From: Delia radicum
Taxonomy: Eukaryota > Arthropoda > Insecta > Diptera > Anthomyiidae
Assembly (NCBI GenBank): GCA_021234595.1
Contig: CM037852.1
Location: 233,898,687-233,962,686, forward strand
DNA: 64,000 bases
Direction: 5' to 3'
In this document: positions 11,958-22,769 of the stretch, piece after piece
Numbering within the stretch: the stretch's first letter is position 1
Layout: each line of letters opens with the position of its first letter
Made by a program: the position numbers and the translations under genes
Notes under the pieces: generated by a model
What the model was told of the DNA's origin: nothing
Seen by the model: the letters and a program-made list of their open reading frames with translations, nothing else
The model's database searches: none

Positions 11958-12893
11958 CATTTTATACTTGATAGATAAGAAATAAAAATGCCTTGCTTGT
12001 ACAAAATGTCATTACTTTCCAGCTTACAAAAAATCAAAAATAAGTAGTTATATATGTACTTAAAAAAAAGTGAAAAAATAATGAGTCTAAAAATAAGTTT
12101 TCAAAACATTTTCAAAACATTACTTTATATTTAAAATAATAACAAAAATAAGTACTAACTGGTGGTAACGCATTATTTTTTGTATTGAAATAATGAGGAA
12201 ATTAACTGGTTATTAGTATGTCGTTATTATTCGTGTTAACGTAATGCAGAGAGTAACCTGGTGTCATTACTGGTAAGTGAGACAGAACAATGACATGTCA
12301 TTACCGTTTCTGCACTGGGAATCGAAAGACCCTAAAATTAATTTCGTGAAAAATATGTAAAACTAGCAAATCTTTTAAGATTTAATTGAATATAATGTTT
12401 TATAACCGAAAATTTTTAGAGATGAAATAATTTGCTAAAGTTTTATTTTTGTACATGCAACTATTGCCTCACATGTAGTACAGTTTCCTTTTACATAAAT
12501 ATATTCTTCAACAAAAGTTAGAAAATTAATGTATTTTAAATGAGTTTTGTTAGTATATTATTCAAAAAATATAATATAACAAATATTCATAAAAAGATAT
12601 TTGTTGCCTTAATTAGAGAACCTACTGTGAAGGTACAAAGTAAAAGTATGACCAAGGCATGTAGGTATTACACAAAACTGAATATATTTTTATAATAACT
12701 ACATAAAGTTGTTTAACCTTAGGCGTTCAAATCATACTTGGGATTTTTTCATTAGCATTGAACTAATGCTAATGCCAAAAAAAATTTCATTACCATTTAA
12801 TTGCAATGAAACTTTTTGCGGTTATCATTTGTTATACTAATGCTAAGGAAATCACACTAATGCCTAAAAAATTAATTACAATTGAGCAATAAA
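11958..12893. other. Intergenic DNA
   Basis: Contains AATGCTAATG/CATTAGCATT-rich sequence at 12750-12860 that resembles 23850-24000 and the arms of the inverted repeat next door. No gene recognised. Confidence 0.4.
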
Positions 12894-13740
12894 AGCATTT
12901 GTTCACAAAAAAGGGGAGTGTAAATTGCTTTACATAGGAATGGAACGGAGATCGATAGGAATTGTATGTTTATTATCACGTAAATAAGTAATAATAAATA
13001 AATAAATAAATAAATCACCCTATGGCTGTTTTATAAAAATTTATCAATCGGATCTCTCCCGTACCTAGCCCATTTATATTATAAGAGTGTATTAATACTT
13101 CTATCGAGCAACATTTTTGTCCATTTGGCCTATCTCGCTTAGTTTGGAGATACTGGGCACTTTAAAAAATCGACATTTTATAAAATGGCTAGTAACTAAG
13201 CGAAAAATCGCAAAAACGGACCAAGTTGTCGCAAAACTTACCCATGTATCACGTTCCGATAATTTAAATGTGTTAAGTGTTTCGATTCCACTTGTTCCCC
13301 GGTTAGTTCCATATCGTTCCAGTTAAGACCAATGTTTCATTTTATTATCAGAGTGATTAAATTGATATTGTTACGTACGTATTAGGGGTAAACAAATAAT
13401 TTGGACACTGTTTCATAAAAAATTAATCTCTCGGGATCTTTCCCAGACATAGGCTATTTGTATTATGAGCGTTACTTAAAGCTCCTGTATAGACCAGATT
13501 TCATCGATATTCACTATTAGTTTTCCAAAAATCTTACTTGTCATTGTCAATGTAATTTGTTTCCTTTAATTGATGCATTACTTATGGTAATGAAATTTAA
13601 AATTATTGCCATCAATGAAATCAAATCAATGAAATTCATTATCATTATTAAAAAAAATACTAATGAAAATAATTCATTACAATTGATATCAATGAAATTG
13701 TAATGAAATCATCAATTCATTAATCCATACAATTAATTAG
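12894..13740. repeat. Left arm of a 3.8 kb inverted repeat
   Basis: Pairs with 15905-16690. Colinear landmarks include GGAGTGTAAATTG, TTATCACGTAAA, CATTTATATTATA (right arm TATTTATATTATA), TAAGCGAAAAATCGC and a block rich in TCATTACAATTGATATCAAT. Arms are about 800 bp and imperfect. The open frame at 13117-13326 is within the arm and is not a gene. Confidence 0.75.
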
Positions 13741-15904
13741 TACCATGTATGGTTTAAATATTATGAAAAAAAAAAAATTTAACTAAACTTCATTAAAATT
13801 AAAGCCAAAAGGGTATACTAATATAAAATAAATGTTTTTAAAAGTATGCTATAAAATTAGTTCACTCAATCTATATATACCTCGAAAAAACCCATAAAGT
13901 ATGCCTTAAATTTTCTTTGCTTAAATAGTATTTAAAAAGTATGCCATAATCTCATTTTTTCTCTTTTTGCGTTGTCTACTATTAACTAAGACTTGTTTTG
14001 TGTGTCTATCAAAATAAAAAAAAAATTCTATATATTGCAGTTTTCTCACGTTTCTTAGACACTAAGCGGAAATTAAGCATTTCATTTGATGCATTTTAAT
14101 GCCAAAAAAGTTTTTTTTCTTTTACATCTTCTTGTTTTGTAACTATCTGATGCATTTTCTAGAAGTATTATAGTCGCGTTTTTAATGTTTCTTTTTTACC
14201 TTCTTTTACACTTTTTTTGTAAAACGCGCCTGAGAACAGGCAACAATTATTTAAAGATTTATGCGGCAAAAATGTTTAGTATTTACATTTGTTTTAGTAT
14301 TCAGTCTTTAGATTTTGATAATAAAAGGGATTAGAGTATAAATGTAGAAAATGCAACACATTGTACGGAATGTTTTTTTTTTTTTTTTGTAACAAAACTT
14401 CTAGCGAAATTAAAAATTTTATTATTGCCAATTGTTCAACAGCTGAAGTTTTTATAACAAAAATTTTTACCTGACATATTGTTTACATTTAATGCAAAGA
14501 AATGTATGGGGATACGAAGGAATCTTTTGAATAATTTTTAATATTTAAGATAAGTAGTTATTTAAAAATGTTATATTTTGAGAAAAAAATATAATTTATA
14601 AACCCTTGGACTACTACACATTTTTTGCCGAATCGATTTTGTTTTAATTTTCAGTGATATCCAAAACAATAATAGTTATTTAATAAAAATTGGTTTCCCT
14701 AGTCCTATTCTTGCCCTTCATTCGGCTGGCAAGAAATCTACCCATTGACTGCCATGCAGAATTGGCGGATTCAATTTTGATTGACGGCCTTATTATTACT
14801 GATGAAGCGAATTTGCATTTGTGTTAATATTTGTTTTAGGCACATCAATAATAGTTTTTGACACAGTAAATTTCATCCGTAGATCCCCACCTTGACCCAA
14901 ATTTCCACAGCCATTGGCAACCATGCAGTTTCTGCGACCATGCATTTTCTGCCAAAGAGAATTGAGCTTTGTTTTGATTTTCGTAGTACACAACCAAATG
15001 ATAGTTATGAGAAAAAAAATTGACTCCCTAACCATTGTTCTTGTCCCTCAATTTGCTTGACGAAAATAATTTCCCGTTTGACCACCATGCAGTTTCAGCG
15101 AAAGCGATTTTAATTGATGTACCTCTAGCGGTACTGCATCCATCCGTCTGGTATCTGGGCAAATTGAACAGATCCTCATATGCCGTGGGCAGAATGGCAG
15201 AATGGCAACATGTTTTCAGATTAGAAATTTTTCTATATAACTACATAATTTATATATAACTATATAATTTTTATAAGTTTTTTTTGCCGCATTGTTATAA
15301 AGACCAGTCATTATTTATGTTTTGAGTGACATTGTAATAAATTTTGGAATATTTTAGAATTGATGTATTTGAAACTTTATCGTTCGATCGGTCAGAAATT
15401 ATGTACAATCGCTAAACTTATTTCTAGCAGAGAAATACATTTTCATATTTTTTCATCAACGTAACAAACAAAAATATATAGATAATGCTTTTTTATATTT
15501 TTAAATAATTTTTGACAAAAAAATTCCATCAAAAAAGGTTAAGAATTGATACTTTTTTCAATTGTTATTTGACAACTCTGAATACAAATATTTAAAATGT
15601 TTTATTCAAGATTGTTTCCCATGGTTTGAGTAAGGAGCCTAGGACTAGTCATAGCACTTTGGGTGGTGACGTCTTGCTGTGGGGAAGCTGGTCATAACTA
15701 CACATGCCTGATTTTGTTACATTCGTTGACTGGGAAATTCTTGGCAGGGACTCTTATCTTGTTATTTTTCTCTTTCTGATTTAATCTCATATTTTTTCGC
15801 CATATATATTTCTCCGGGTATGGTACAATGAAGAATTTATAGTCTGAGCGCCATGCACTTGCCTTTCTGCTTGTCCAACCCAGTTCATCTAAAATTATTT
15901 TTTG
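13741..15904. other. Loop between the inverted arms, with an old tandem duplication
   Basis: Two segments, 14636-14780 and 14967-15115, are diverged direct repeats (GATTTTC, then an AAT-rich tract, then CCATTG/CCCTTCA and TGACnnCCATGCAG in the same order), so a unit of about 330 bp was duplicated. No coding sequence with domain similarity is seen. Confidence 0.5.
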
Positions 15905-16690
15905 TTATGAATTTCGTAGTTAATTGATGATTTCATTACAATTTCATTGATATCAATTGAAATTAAATTAATTTCATTAGCATTTATTTAATTAATGGTA
16001 ATGAATTTCATTGATTTGATTTCATTGATAAAAATAAAGTTTCATTACCATTAGTAATCAATTAATTAAAGGAAGCAAACTACAATTGACAGAACACAAA
16101 TTTGCTAGGTATGGAAAGACTCCGATAGATTAATTTTTTATGAAAAAACCACAGGGCGTCTCAATTATTTGTTCACGTAACCCACGTGAAAACACCAATT
16201 TAATCACTCCGATAATAGATTGGAACATTGGTCCAAAATGAAACGATATGGAATGAATAGGGCAAATAATTGGAATCGGAACACTTAACACATTTGTGTT
16301 GTTGGAAGTATAGCCTTTCGTTAAGACTTGCAAAAATGTTGTCCGTTTTGCGATTTCTCGCTTAGTTTTCGAGAAAGGAGCCATTTTACAAAATGTCGAT
16401 ATTTTGAAATGTCAATTATCACTAAAACTAAGCGAGATAGAGCAAAACGGACAACATTTTTGCTCAATGGGAGTATTAATATAGCCCTATAATATAAATA
16501 GGCTTGTTACGAAAGAGATCCCGAGTGATACATTTTTTAAAAAACAGCCACAGTGTGATTTAATTTTTTTACTTGTTTACGTGATAATACAATCATAAAC
16601 ATATGTTATCGGATAATAGGAAGTTAGTTCTCGTTCCATTTTTCCCGTATTCAGTGTTACAATTTACACTCCATTTTTTTTTTGTAAACA
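15905..16690. repeat. Right arm of the 3.8 kb inverted repeat
   Basis: Reverse complement of 12894-13740. Within the arm, AAAAATGTTGTCCGTTTTGC (16330-16350) and its complement (16440-16460) form a further small hairpin. Confidence 0.75.
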
Positions 16691-16731
16691 ATGCTTCTTT
16701 TGCCCAAGTGACCTTGTTCCTCATTTTGCTA

Positions 16732-16920
16732 CACCCAGAAAACAGTATTTGTCGCCAATCGAATTTTTCATTTGTTTGAACCGAGTTCTTCGGTTGTGAT
16801 AACAATCAATTGATTGAAATAACAGAAATTCTGCTACGAAAATAGAATTTCGATTGCTACCAAAGAACCATTCGATTGGCTACAAATACGGTTGCCAATA
16901 ACGAGGCTGTTTTCTGGGGG
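16732..16920. mobile_element. MITE family M3, copy 1
   Basis: Inverted ends CACCCAGAAAACAGTA and CCCCAGAAAACAGCC (inward), with TA on the left at 16730-16731. The interior is colinear with 45079-45315: CGGTTGTGATAACAAT, AACAGAAATTCTG and CCATTCGATTGGCTACAAAT. The ends resemble those of the 257-bp MITEs, suggesting a related TA-target group. Confidence 0.7.
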
Positions 16921-17234
16921 AAGTTAAATGAAGTTATTTTTGCCCTTTAAATAAGGAATAATTTTGAAACAACTTTGAGTACTTCAAAGGGATAACTGCA
17001 AACAGATTTAGAATCACCGTCCACTATATTTTCATTACCCAATACACCTCTACAAATTATTTCTGGACATATTTACTCCATATTTTTACCTGGATAAAAC
17101 TTGCCATTAAATGGTTAATATTTTTTTGAAAGACGCACAATTTTCGTTACACTTTGTTTTAATAAAAATACTCATTTATCGTTTCGTTTAGATAATCTTA
17201 TTAAAATTTTCCCAAAATTTGTTCTATTTTACAG

Positions 17235-17478
17235 ATTGTTTTTGTATTAGCTGCTTTATTGGCCTGTGCTTATGCTAAACCTGGTGGACCTGCCGCCTAT
17301 TCAATTTCAGCTCCAAGTGCAGATCATGCTTCGGTAGGACAATCACAAGAACATACTGTCAAGGGTCATTATGGACAAAATTCTCAATCAGACTACTCAA
17401 GTCAAGTGCAAACCGCCCACTCACAATCACATGTACAACGTTCCAGCAGTAGCAATGATGCTGGCTACGCCGCTCCCG
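17235..17478 (+). CDS. Cuticular protein gene, signal peptide and retinin-domain exon
   Basis: Structural protein of the insect cuticle, secreted by epidermal cells. The exon opens after a consensus acceptor (polypyrimidine tract then ACAG) and ends at CCCG|GTAAGT, phase 1. It encodes a hydrophobic signal segment (IVFVLAALLACAYA), then a Ser/Gln/His-rich region with VGQSQEHTVKG...SDYSSQVQTAHSQSHVQ...SNDAGYA. This order (a Glu-His-Thr-Val core, a Tyr-Ser-X-X-Val block, a closing Asn-Asp-Ala) is that of the Retinin_C domain found in CPLCA-type cuticular proteins. The start codon must lie in an upstream exon that I could not identify; such genes usually have a very short first exon. The family assignment is from pattern recognition, without a profile search. 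Confidence 0.75.
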
Positions 17479-17811
17479 GTAAGTAAAACTAACAATGAAA
17501 ACTAAAATACCAAAGCAAACAACAAATAAAAATATAAACCAAATAAAAATATCCTAAAGCACTATTCACAAAATAAAATTTGCACAGTAAGAAATTTGTA
17601 ATCATTTATATCCACCCCCACCCCCACCCCCCTGCTACAATATTATAAACAACAAAAATAAATCCATACTAAACCACTAAAACCAACCTTCACTCAATTA
17701 TTTGCCCTCCTCCAAACAAACATCATTTGTATCAATTTGAAGAAAAGAAAAAAAAAGATATTTTCTTGTATTTATATCTAACCATTTGCAAATCTAACAA
17801 TATAAATTAAG
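17479..17811 (+). other. Intron of the cuticular protein gene
   Basis: A 333-nt intron with donor GTAAGT and acceptor TTAAG. Both exons join in phase 1 (G|GT, glycine) without a stop. It contains a C-rich run, CCACCCCCACCCCCACCCCC, near 17611-17631, unusual in this AT-rich window. Confidence 0.75.
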
Positions 17812-18280
17812 GTCATGTAGTTGCTGCTGCTCCTGTAGCTCATGCCATAGCAGCTCCTGCTGTGTATGCCCACGCAGCTCCAGCCATCTCACATGGCATT
17901 TCGTATGCCCATGCTGCACCCGCCATTCAGTATGCTCATTCTGCTCCAGCCTACGCTCATGGTGGTTATGCCCATGGTGGCTATGCCCATGGTGGCTATG
18001 CCCATGGTGGTTACTCACATGGTATACTTATGCTGCCGCCGCTCCATCACATGGTATTACTTACGCTGCTGCCGCTCCTTCTCATGGCTATAGTTATGCT
18101 ACTGCTCCCGCTTATGGTCATGCATATTCTGCTCCAGCTTACTCTCATGGTGGTTACTCTCATAGCATTGGACATTCTTATGCTGCACCCGTTGCAGTGT
18201 CACATGGTTATGTAGCATCAGCTCCTACCGCCATTAAATATGCTGCTGCTGCTGCTGCACCCGCTTATGGTAGGTTTTAA
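17812..18280 (+). pseudogene. Cuticular protein gene, Ala/Pro/His/Gly/Tyr repeat exon with a one-base frameshift
   Basis: Continues the gene from 17478. It encodes low-complexity repeats: AAPVAHAIAAPAVYAHAAPA, then GGYAH units from a 15-bp tandem DNA repeat. At about 18025 the reading frame breaks: GGTATACTTATG stands where the next unit has GGTATTACTTACG, so one T is missing. In the shifted frame the same repeat type (SHG, YAAAAP, AYSHGGYSH) continues to a TAA at 18278-18280; in the unshifted frame it turns into Leu/Met-rich nonsense ending at 18215. That the repeat grammar stays intact across about 250 nt argues for a very recent mutation or an assembly error, so the gene is probably functional. 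The end is uncertain: TATG|GTAGGT at 18269-18274 could be a donor, and no AATAAA follows closely. Confidence 0.7.
17961..18020 (+). repeat. 15-bp coding tandem repeat, four units
   Basis: GGTGGYTATGCCCAT at 17961, 17976 and 17991, with a variant GGTGGTTACTCACAT at 18006. It encodes GGYAH/GGYSH. The unit length is a multiple of three, so copy-number change keeps the frame. Confidence 0.9.
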
Positions 18281-20326
18281 TATGAAAACAGGTAAAATCA
18301 TTTTTAGGTGCTTTTAACGCTTTAATAGAATTTGCCACAATTTTGTATAAAATTTTCTTTGCACTATAGTTTTATTAACACAAAGTAGCAAATAATAATT
18401 TTAATTTAGGATTAAACAGAGAGAGAGGGAGAGCGATACATTTCAAACTATATTTTATTCATTTAACTTTAAATCATGGCCTTACAAGAGCGGAAATGAG
18501 GGTTCGGTTATATTCCAAACAATTGTTTTTACATATATTTTAAGTTTTTATGACACAGGCTACAAAGGCCATATTTAAGCTAAAAATTTACGAACATTTA
18601 CTAATTTTACTAACCAGAATAATATTCCCATGGGATTGTTATTACTGGCCGAAAATGGACCCTTGTCGCGAAATGGAGCAAAACGAAAAAAAATTTTGGT
18701 TTAGTTATCACAGATCTGACAGTATTAAGGTGCTTTCCTGTGACGATAATGGCTACATATTCTCATACTCAGTTGTTCTAGTAGCCTCGACCTCTTCGAG
18801 ATGTCCATTGATCACATGAGCCCATAGAAAGTGGTAATAGACCACTCCCTGAGATATCATATGCACCACTTTCCGCTACCCATTTCGCAAAAATTGTCAA
18901 ACAGCCCAAAAAGAACCTACTATTACACAGCCTGTATGAAGCCACCGTTATTGCACACTTTCTAGAATAGTATACGTGGACTCATTATTAAACTCTCAGG
19001 CAATACAAGGAAGAATCCAAGGAAAAGATCCTTAACTGACGAGCCTTTTCGATCTGTGAGACAACTGAGTGAAGTACTGTTCATCAGAATTGCCCTTCAG
19101 ATAGAAGAAATGAAGAGAATACAATTGGTTTAAAATATTTGGGGTACAACTGATAATCTTTACTTGATTTCCGAAAATACTACGTTTATTTACCTCCAAA
19201 ACCTAGGCAAATAATTAATTAAGTTGAGACTAATATATGTCATTAGGCGCCGATGACTAGTGTTTATATCCTATTTCACTATCTCATGAAAGATTATGCC
19301 GCCAGCACCACCCACCTGACAAACATCTGGTTCCCCAGAGTTGTCAAACCAATACATACCAGAAAGTTAGTCATTATTAGGAAATTCAACGTCTTTACTT
19401 CAATATTTTTACTCTTCCATGAACGTCTTTTGGCCCTTCGTAAGTTGCGTTAATAAGATCTTAGCACATCTTTATGCTCCTCCCAACACTCAAAGCGGTC
19501 AGCAGTTTTCGTTAATTTAAAGAGCATTTTCAAAAAAAGATTGTCCTTGATTAAATCTTAATACTACAGATAAGGGAATGTACCCAGTTGTGGCCTGTAA
19601 CCTTAACTAAACCATTCGTTTTTTGTTCGTCTTGTTGCATGAATATTTCAAAAACTGTCAATTGTCATCGAGTTTAATTTCCGCTATCACTACTTTAAAA
19701 AAGTTTCGTCTTAAATGTCGTTTCAAAAATACGCAATATAAATATAAATAAAAAGTGAATAACAAACAAGTTTTAAAGAATTTCCCAAATCGGATTTTTG
19801 TGAACGGTAAGCATTTTATTCACAATTTTTATAAAACAAATTGATTCAAACAAATATAATAAATAAAACAAAAATGAGGAAAATGTAATTTTCATAATGT
19901 TCCCTTTGATATATTTTCTTATTTTTTTTGATTTTTTTTTCTTAAAGTTTTAGTCTTCTTTAAATGGTGTACGCATCACTTCTTGGACAAATTTTCAACA
20001 TGTTTCACAACAAAATATATACAAATATCGTTTGCTTAACGCAATTAAAAAAGTTAGTTCCGGTACATGCTCCCTAATGTGAGCTCTTTTGAAATTATTA
20101 TTTAACTTCTTAAATTAGTTGCCACAACATGAGCTATGGCCAAAAGTGCCCGCTAGTTGGCCTCTAAGCTACTGTATTTGGATTTGGAATATTCCACTTA
20201 GTTTTTTTTTTATATAGCCCAAATACCAAGTGTAGGACCACATTAGGGAATATTTTCTTACTTTTTCGAAATTAAATTTTTAAATTCCACACTTTAAAAT
20301 TACAAATGATTGCTGAATATCACTAA
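18281..20326. other. Intergenic DNA downstream of the cuticle gene
   Basis: 18550-19560 is less AT-rich and holds two modest + strand frames (18550-18819, 19253-19453) with no recognisable domain and no repeat partner in the window. They may be remnants of an old element. No exon is supported. Confidence 0.4.
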
Positions 20327-20328
20327 TA

Positions 20329-21244
20329 AAGGGGTGTCCCAAGAAGAAACGCAATTTTATAATCTGGCAACATTCGAAGTGTCATGTTTGACATTTACAA
20401 TTGCTATTGTTTGCTAGTAGAAGGTACGAGGTTAGTAAAAATGGAGCGCTACACGAATGAACAACGCATTCTCATTGTGAAATTGAAATGTTTTACAAAT
20501 GGTTGAAAGTTTTGCGGCTACAGTTCGCAAATTGCGATCAATTGGGGTCACAATAATGCTCCAAAAGAGTCAACTGTAAAGAGATTAATGGATAAATTTG
20601 CGCGAAACTGGGTCGTTAGTGATGTAAAGACAACAACGCGCCATCGACCAGGTCGATCGACCGAAAATATCGCAGCTGTACGTGATGATGTCGCTCAAAA
20701 AAGGTCAAGCGCAAACAGTCAATGGTGTTCGCGTATCGTGAAATGATAACCAGTTTTTTTTTGCCTAGAATTGAATTGAAGAAATGAATGTGGAGGGCAT
20801 GTGGTTCAACAAGACGGCGGGCACATGTCATACAGCCAGAGAAACAATTCAATTGCTGCATCAGTAATTTCCCGGTCGTGTTATTTCGCGTTTTGGAGAT
20901 CAGAATTGCCGCCTAGATCGTGCGATTTAACACCATTAGATTTTCTTCTTTGTGGTTTTTTGAAGTCGATGGTTTACGCGAATAAGCCGACGACGACTCA
21001 TGCCTTAAAAGAGGAAATTGGACGCTGCATTAATGAAATACCGCAGCATTCATGCAAAACGGTCATTGAAAATTTCATAAAAGATCGCGTGCATGCCAGC
21101 AAAGCCGCGGCGGCCATCTGCACGATATATTGTTCCATACATAACCTCATTCTGTCTACTTTACGATATAATAAAGTTTCACGATTTTTTTTACATATCT
21201 GTGTTTATTTAAAATTTAAAAATGCGCTCTTCTTGGGACACCTT
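20329..21244 (+). mobile_element. rosa-like (DD41D) Tc1/mariner element, internally deleted
   Basis: Terminal inverted repeats AAGGGGTGTCCCAAGAAGAA (left) and AAGGTGTCCCAAGAAGAGCG (right, inward), with TA at 20327-20328 and 21245-21246. At about 0.9 kb it is shorter than the 1.2 kb relative at 55.9 kb because the central catalytic region is missing. It carries a broken transposase on the + strand. Confidence 0.85.
20441..21175 (+). pseudogene. Broken rosa-like transposase
   Basis: The N-terminal part starts MERYTNEQR at 20441 and, in several frames, shows helix-turn-helix segments such as STVKRLMDKFA and STENIAAVRDDVAQ. The middle of the protein, including the first catalytic Asp, is deleted. 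Around 20800-20900 the QQDGATCHTA-type block survives only as frameshifted pieces. The last part (about 20905-21120) reads PPRSCDLTPLDFLLCGFLKS, the region of the third catalytic Asp, then VYANKP and the C-terminal tail. Premature stops and frame changes make it inactive. The best single frame is 20801-21316. Confidence 0.8.
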
Positions 21245-21729
21245 TATAATTATGTTTGCGTTAGAGCTAATTGCAATTTTCAACATTTAGGTAATTATTA
21301 CCTGACAACCAGTTAAAATTATCAATTTAAACTTTACTTGCGGATGTGTATGATGCTTTCCATGGCAATTCCACCGCTACAGAAAAAAGTATATTGTATC
21401 AATGTCAAATTCACAGTATTCATATCTCCATCCGATACGAATAAAATTTGGGAGACTTTTAAAATTTTCCAAAATTTGGTCGAAAATTTACAGAATTTGC
21501 GCTCATTGTACTATATACTTATAATAATTTTACGGAAATGGGATGATTTTATAGAAAATTAAAAGAGAAAAAATTTTAGTATAATAGATAACTCAATTTA
21601 TCTAAAAATCTGCCAAAAGTTGATGTGTTTCTATCGATGTAGACGGTTTCAGGGGGAATCTCGTATTTTTGAAGAAACTATTAGTTGAATATTTTCCTTC
21701 TTAAATATTATAATATTTGTATATTGAAG

Positions 21730-22119
21730 CAGACTTGGGCGGAGTCAATTACATTTAAAATCATTCACTTGTGAAATTTTCTATATTATTTAAAATTTCA
21801 GAACTACGCTCACACGTGTGGGTTAAACGCTTCCTTGGAAAATTTTTCAATTTTGTCAATACCAGACATGGGATATAATGTGTATTTAATTACAGCCAAT
21901 TACTTTTTGTGTTTCAATTACATGTAATTGGGTGTAATTGAGTAATTGCCCTGTAATTAAATACCCAACTGTTTTTACTAATCCCTATGTTTGGTATCAA
22001 CAATTTTACAGATTTTTCAAGGAAGCGATTAAGTGTGAGATAGGTCTGATATTAATAACGATATGGAAAATTTCACAAGTGAAACGATTGTGAAATGTAA
22101 TTGACGTCGCCCAAGTCTG
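21730..22119. mobile_element. hAT-type MITE with perfect 8-bp target duplication
   Basis: A 390-bp palindromic element. Ends CAGACTTGGGCGGAGTCAAT and, inward from the right, CAGACTTGGGCGACGTCAAT. The 8-bp sequence TATTGAAG flanks it on both sides (21722-21729 and 22120-22127), the duplication length of hAT transposons. The arms extend through most of the element; the centre is an AATTAC/GTAATT-rich tract. Non-coding. Confidence 0.92.
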
Positions 22120-22377
22120 TATTGAAGCTACATGTGTATGAGTAATCTGTAATACATATAATCAAATCCGCACACGGTATGTACTTTTGATGTGCAAATA
22201 TTAAAATATTAATATTCAGCAAATGTTTTCTTAAAACGAAGCCGAGGTAAAACTTGCTGGCACGATACAAAAACATATAAAAAAATATAGATATTTTGGC
22301 TGATTTTTTAGATACATTAAGTTTTTAATTATACTGAAAATTCAGAGTATGTATTGTAAAAATAGAAAATATCACAT

Positions 22378-22627
22378 CTTATGCATATAGGACCGTTGCT
22401 TTTTAACCTCTTTATAAACGATATTCTCATATTATAGACCTAGGTCTATAATAGAATCTCGAGCATAAATGATGTTCGTGGTTTGCAACGTGATATTGAT
22501 AAAGTTGTATGTTGGACATGGGAAAATGGTTTTAACTTTTAATACTGATAAGTTGTATCATATTAGTTATTATAGATGTTATTCTCCCCTTTTATCATCG
22601 TATAAAATTCAAGATTTTACACTTAAA
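22378..22627 (+). pseudogene. Reverse transcriptase fragment of a non-LTR retrotransposon
   Basis: The frame at 22378-22431 reads HIGPLLFNLFINDI, the conserved block just upstream of the catalytic motif of LINE reverse transcriptases. About 20 codons later, in shifted frames, come RINDVRGLQRDIDKVVCWTW and NGFNFNTDKL, matching the region after the catalytic Asp-Asp. The Asp-Asp motif itself is missing and the frames shift. The fragment runs into assembly gap 1, so its 3' part is unknown. Confidence 0.7.
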
Positions 22628-22727
22628 NNNNNNNNNNNNNNNNNNNNNNNNNNNNNNNNNNNNNNNNNNNNNNNNNNNNNNNNNNNNNNNNNNNNNNNNN
22701 NNNNNNNNNNNNNNNNNNNNNNNNNNN
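22628..22727. other. Assembly gap (100 N)
   Basis: Exactly 100 undetermined bases, a conventional placeholder. It separates a retrotransposon fragment from the end of the R2 repeat, so the true gap probably holds repeats. Confidence 0.99.
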
Positions 22728-22769
22728 TGAAGACTGCCTTGAGGCAGCCTTGCCCGTTAGAGGGTTAAG
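22728..22769 (+). repeat. 3' end of dispersed repeat R2 (hairpin plus GAGGGTTAA)
   Basis: TGAAGACTGCCTTGAGGCAG then CCTTGCCCGTTAGAGGGTTA: a perfect 6-bp hairpin (22734-22747) followed after about 15 nt by GGGTTA. The same end occurs at 45.97 and 63.86 kb. Confidence 0.7.

Noticed and set aside
17794..18215. Antisense and alternative-frame ORFs over the cuticle gene exon, rich in His or Leu/Met
   Set aside because: They are shadows of the GGYAH/Ala-Pro coding repeat; only the sense frame carries the family's repeat grammar and splices to the retinin exon.
18550..19453. Two + strand ORFs in less AT-rich DNA as genes
   Set aside because: No domain, no splice-consistent neighbours, no repeat partner; frames of 66-89 codons are expected by chance here.
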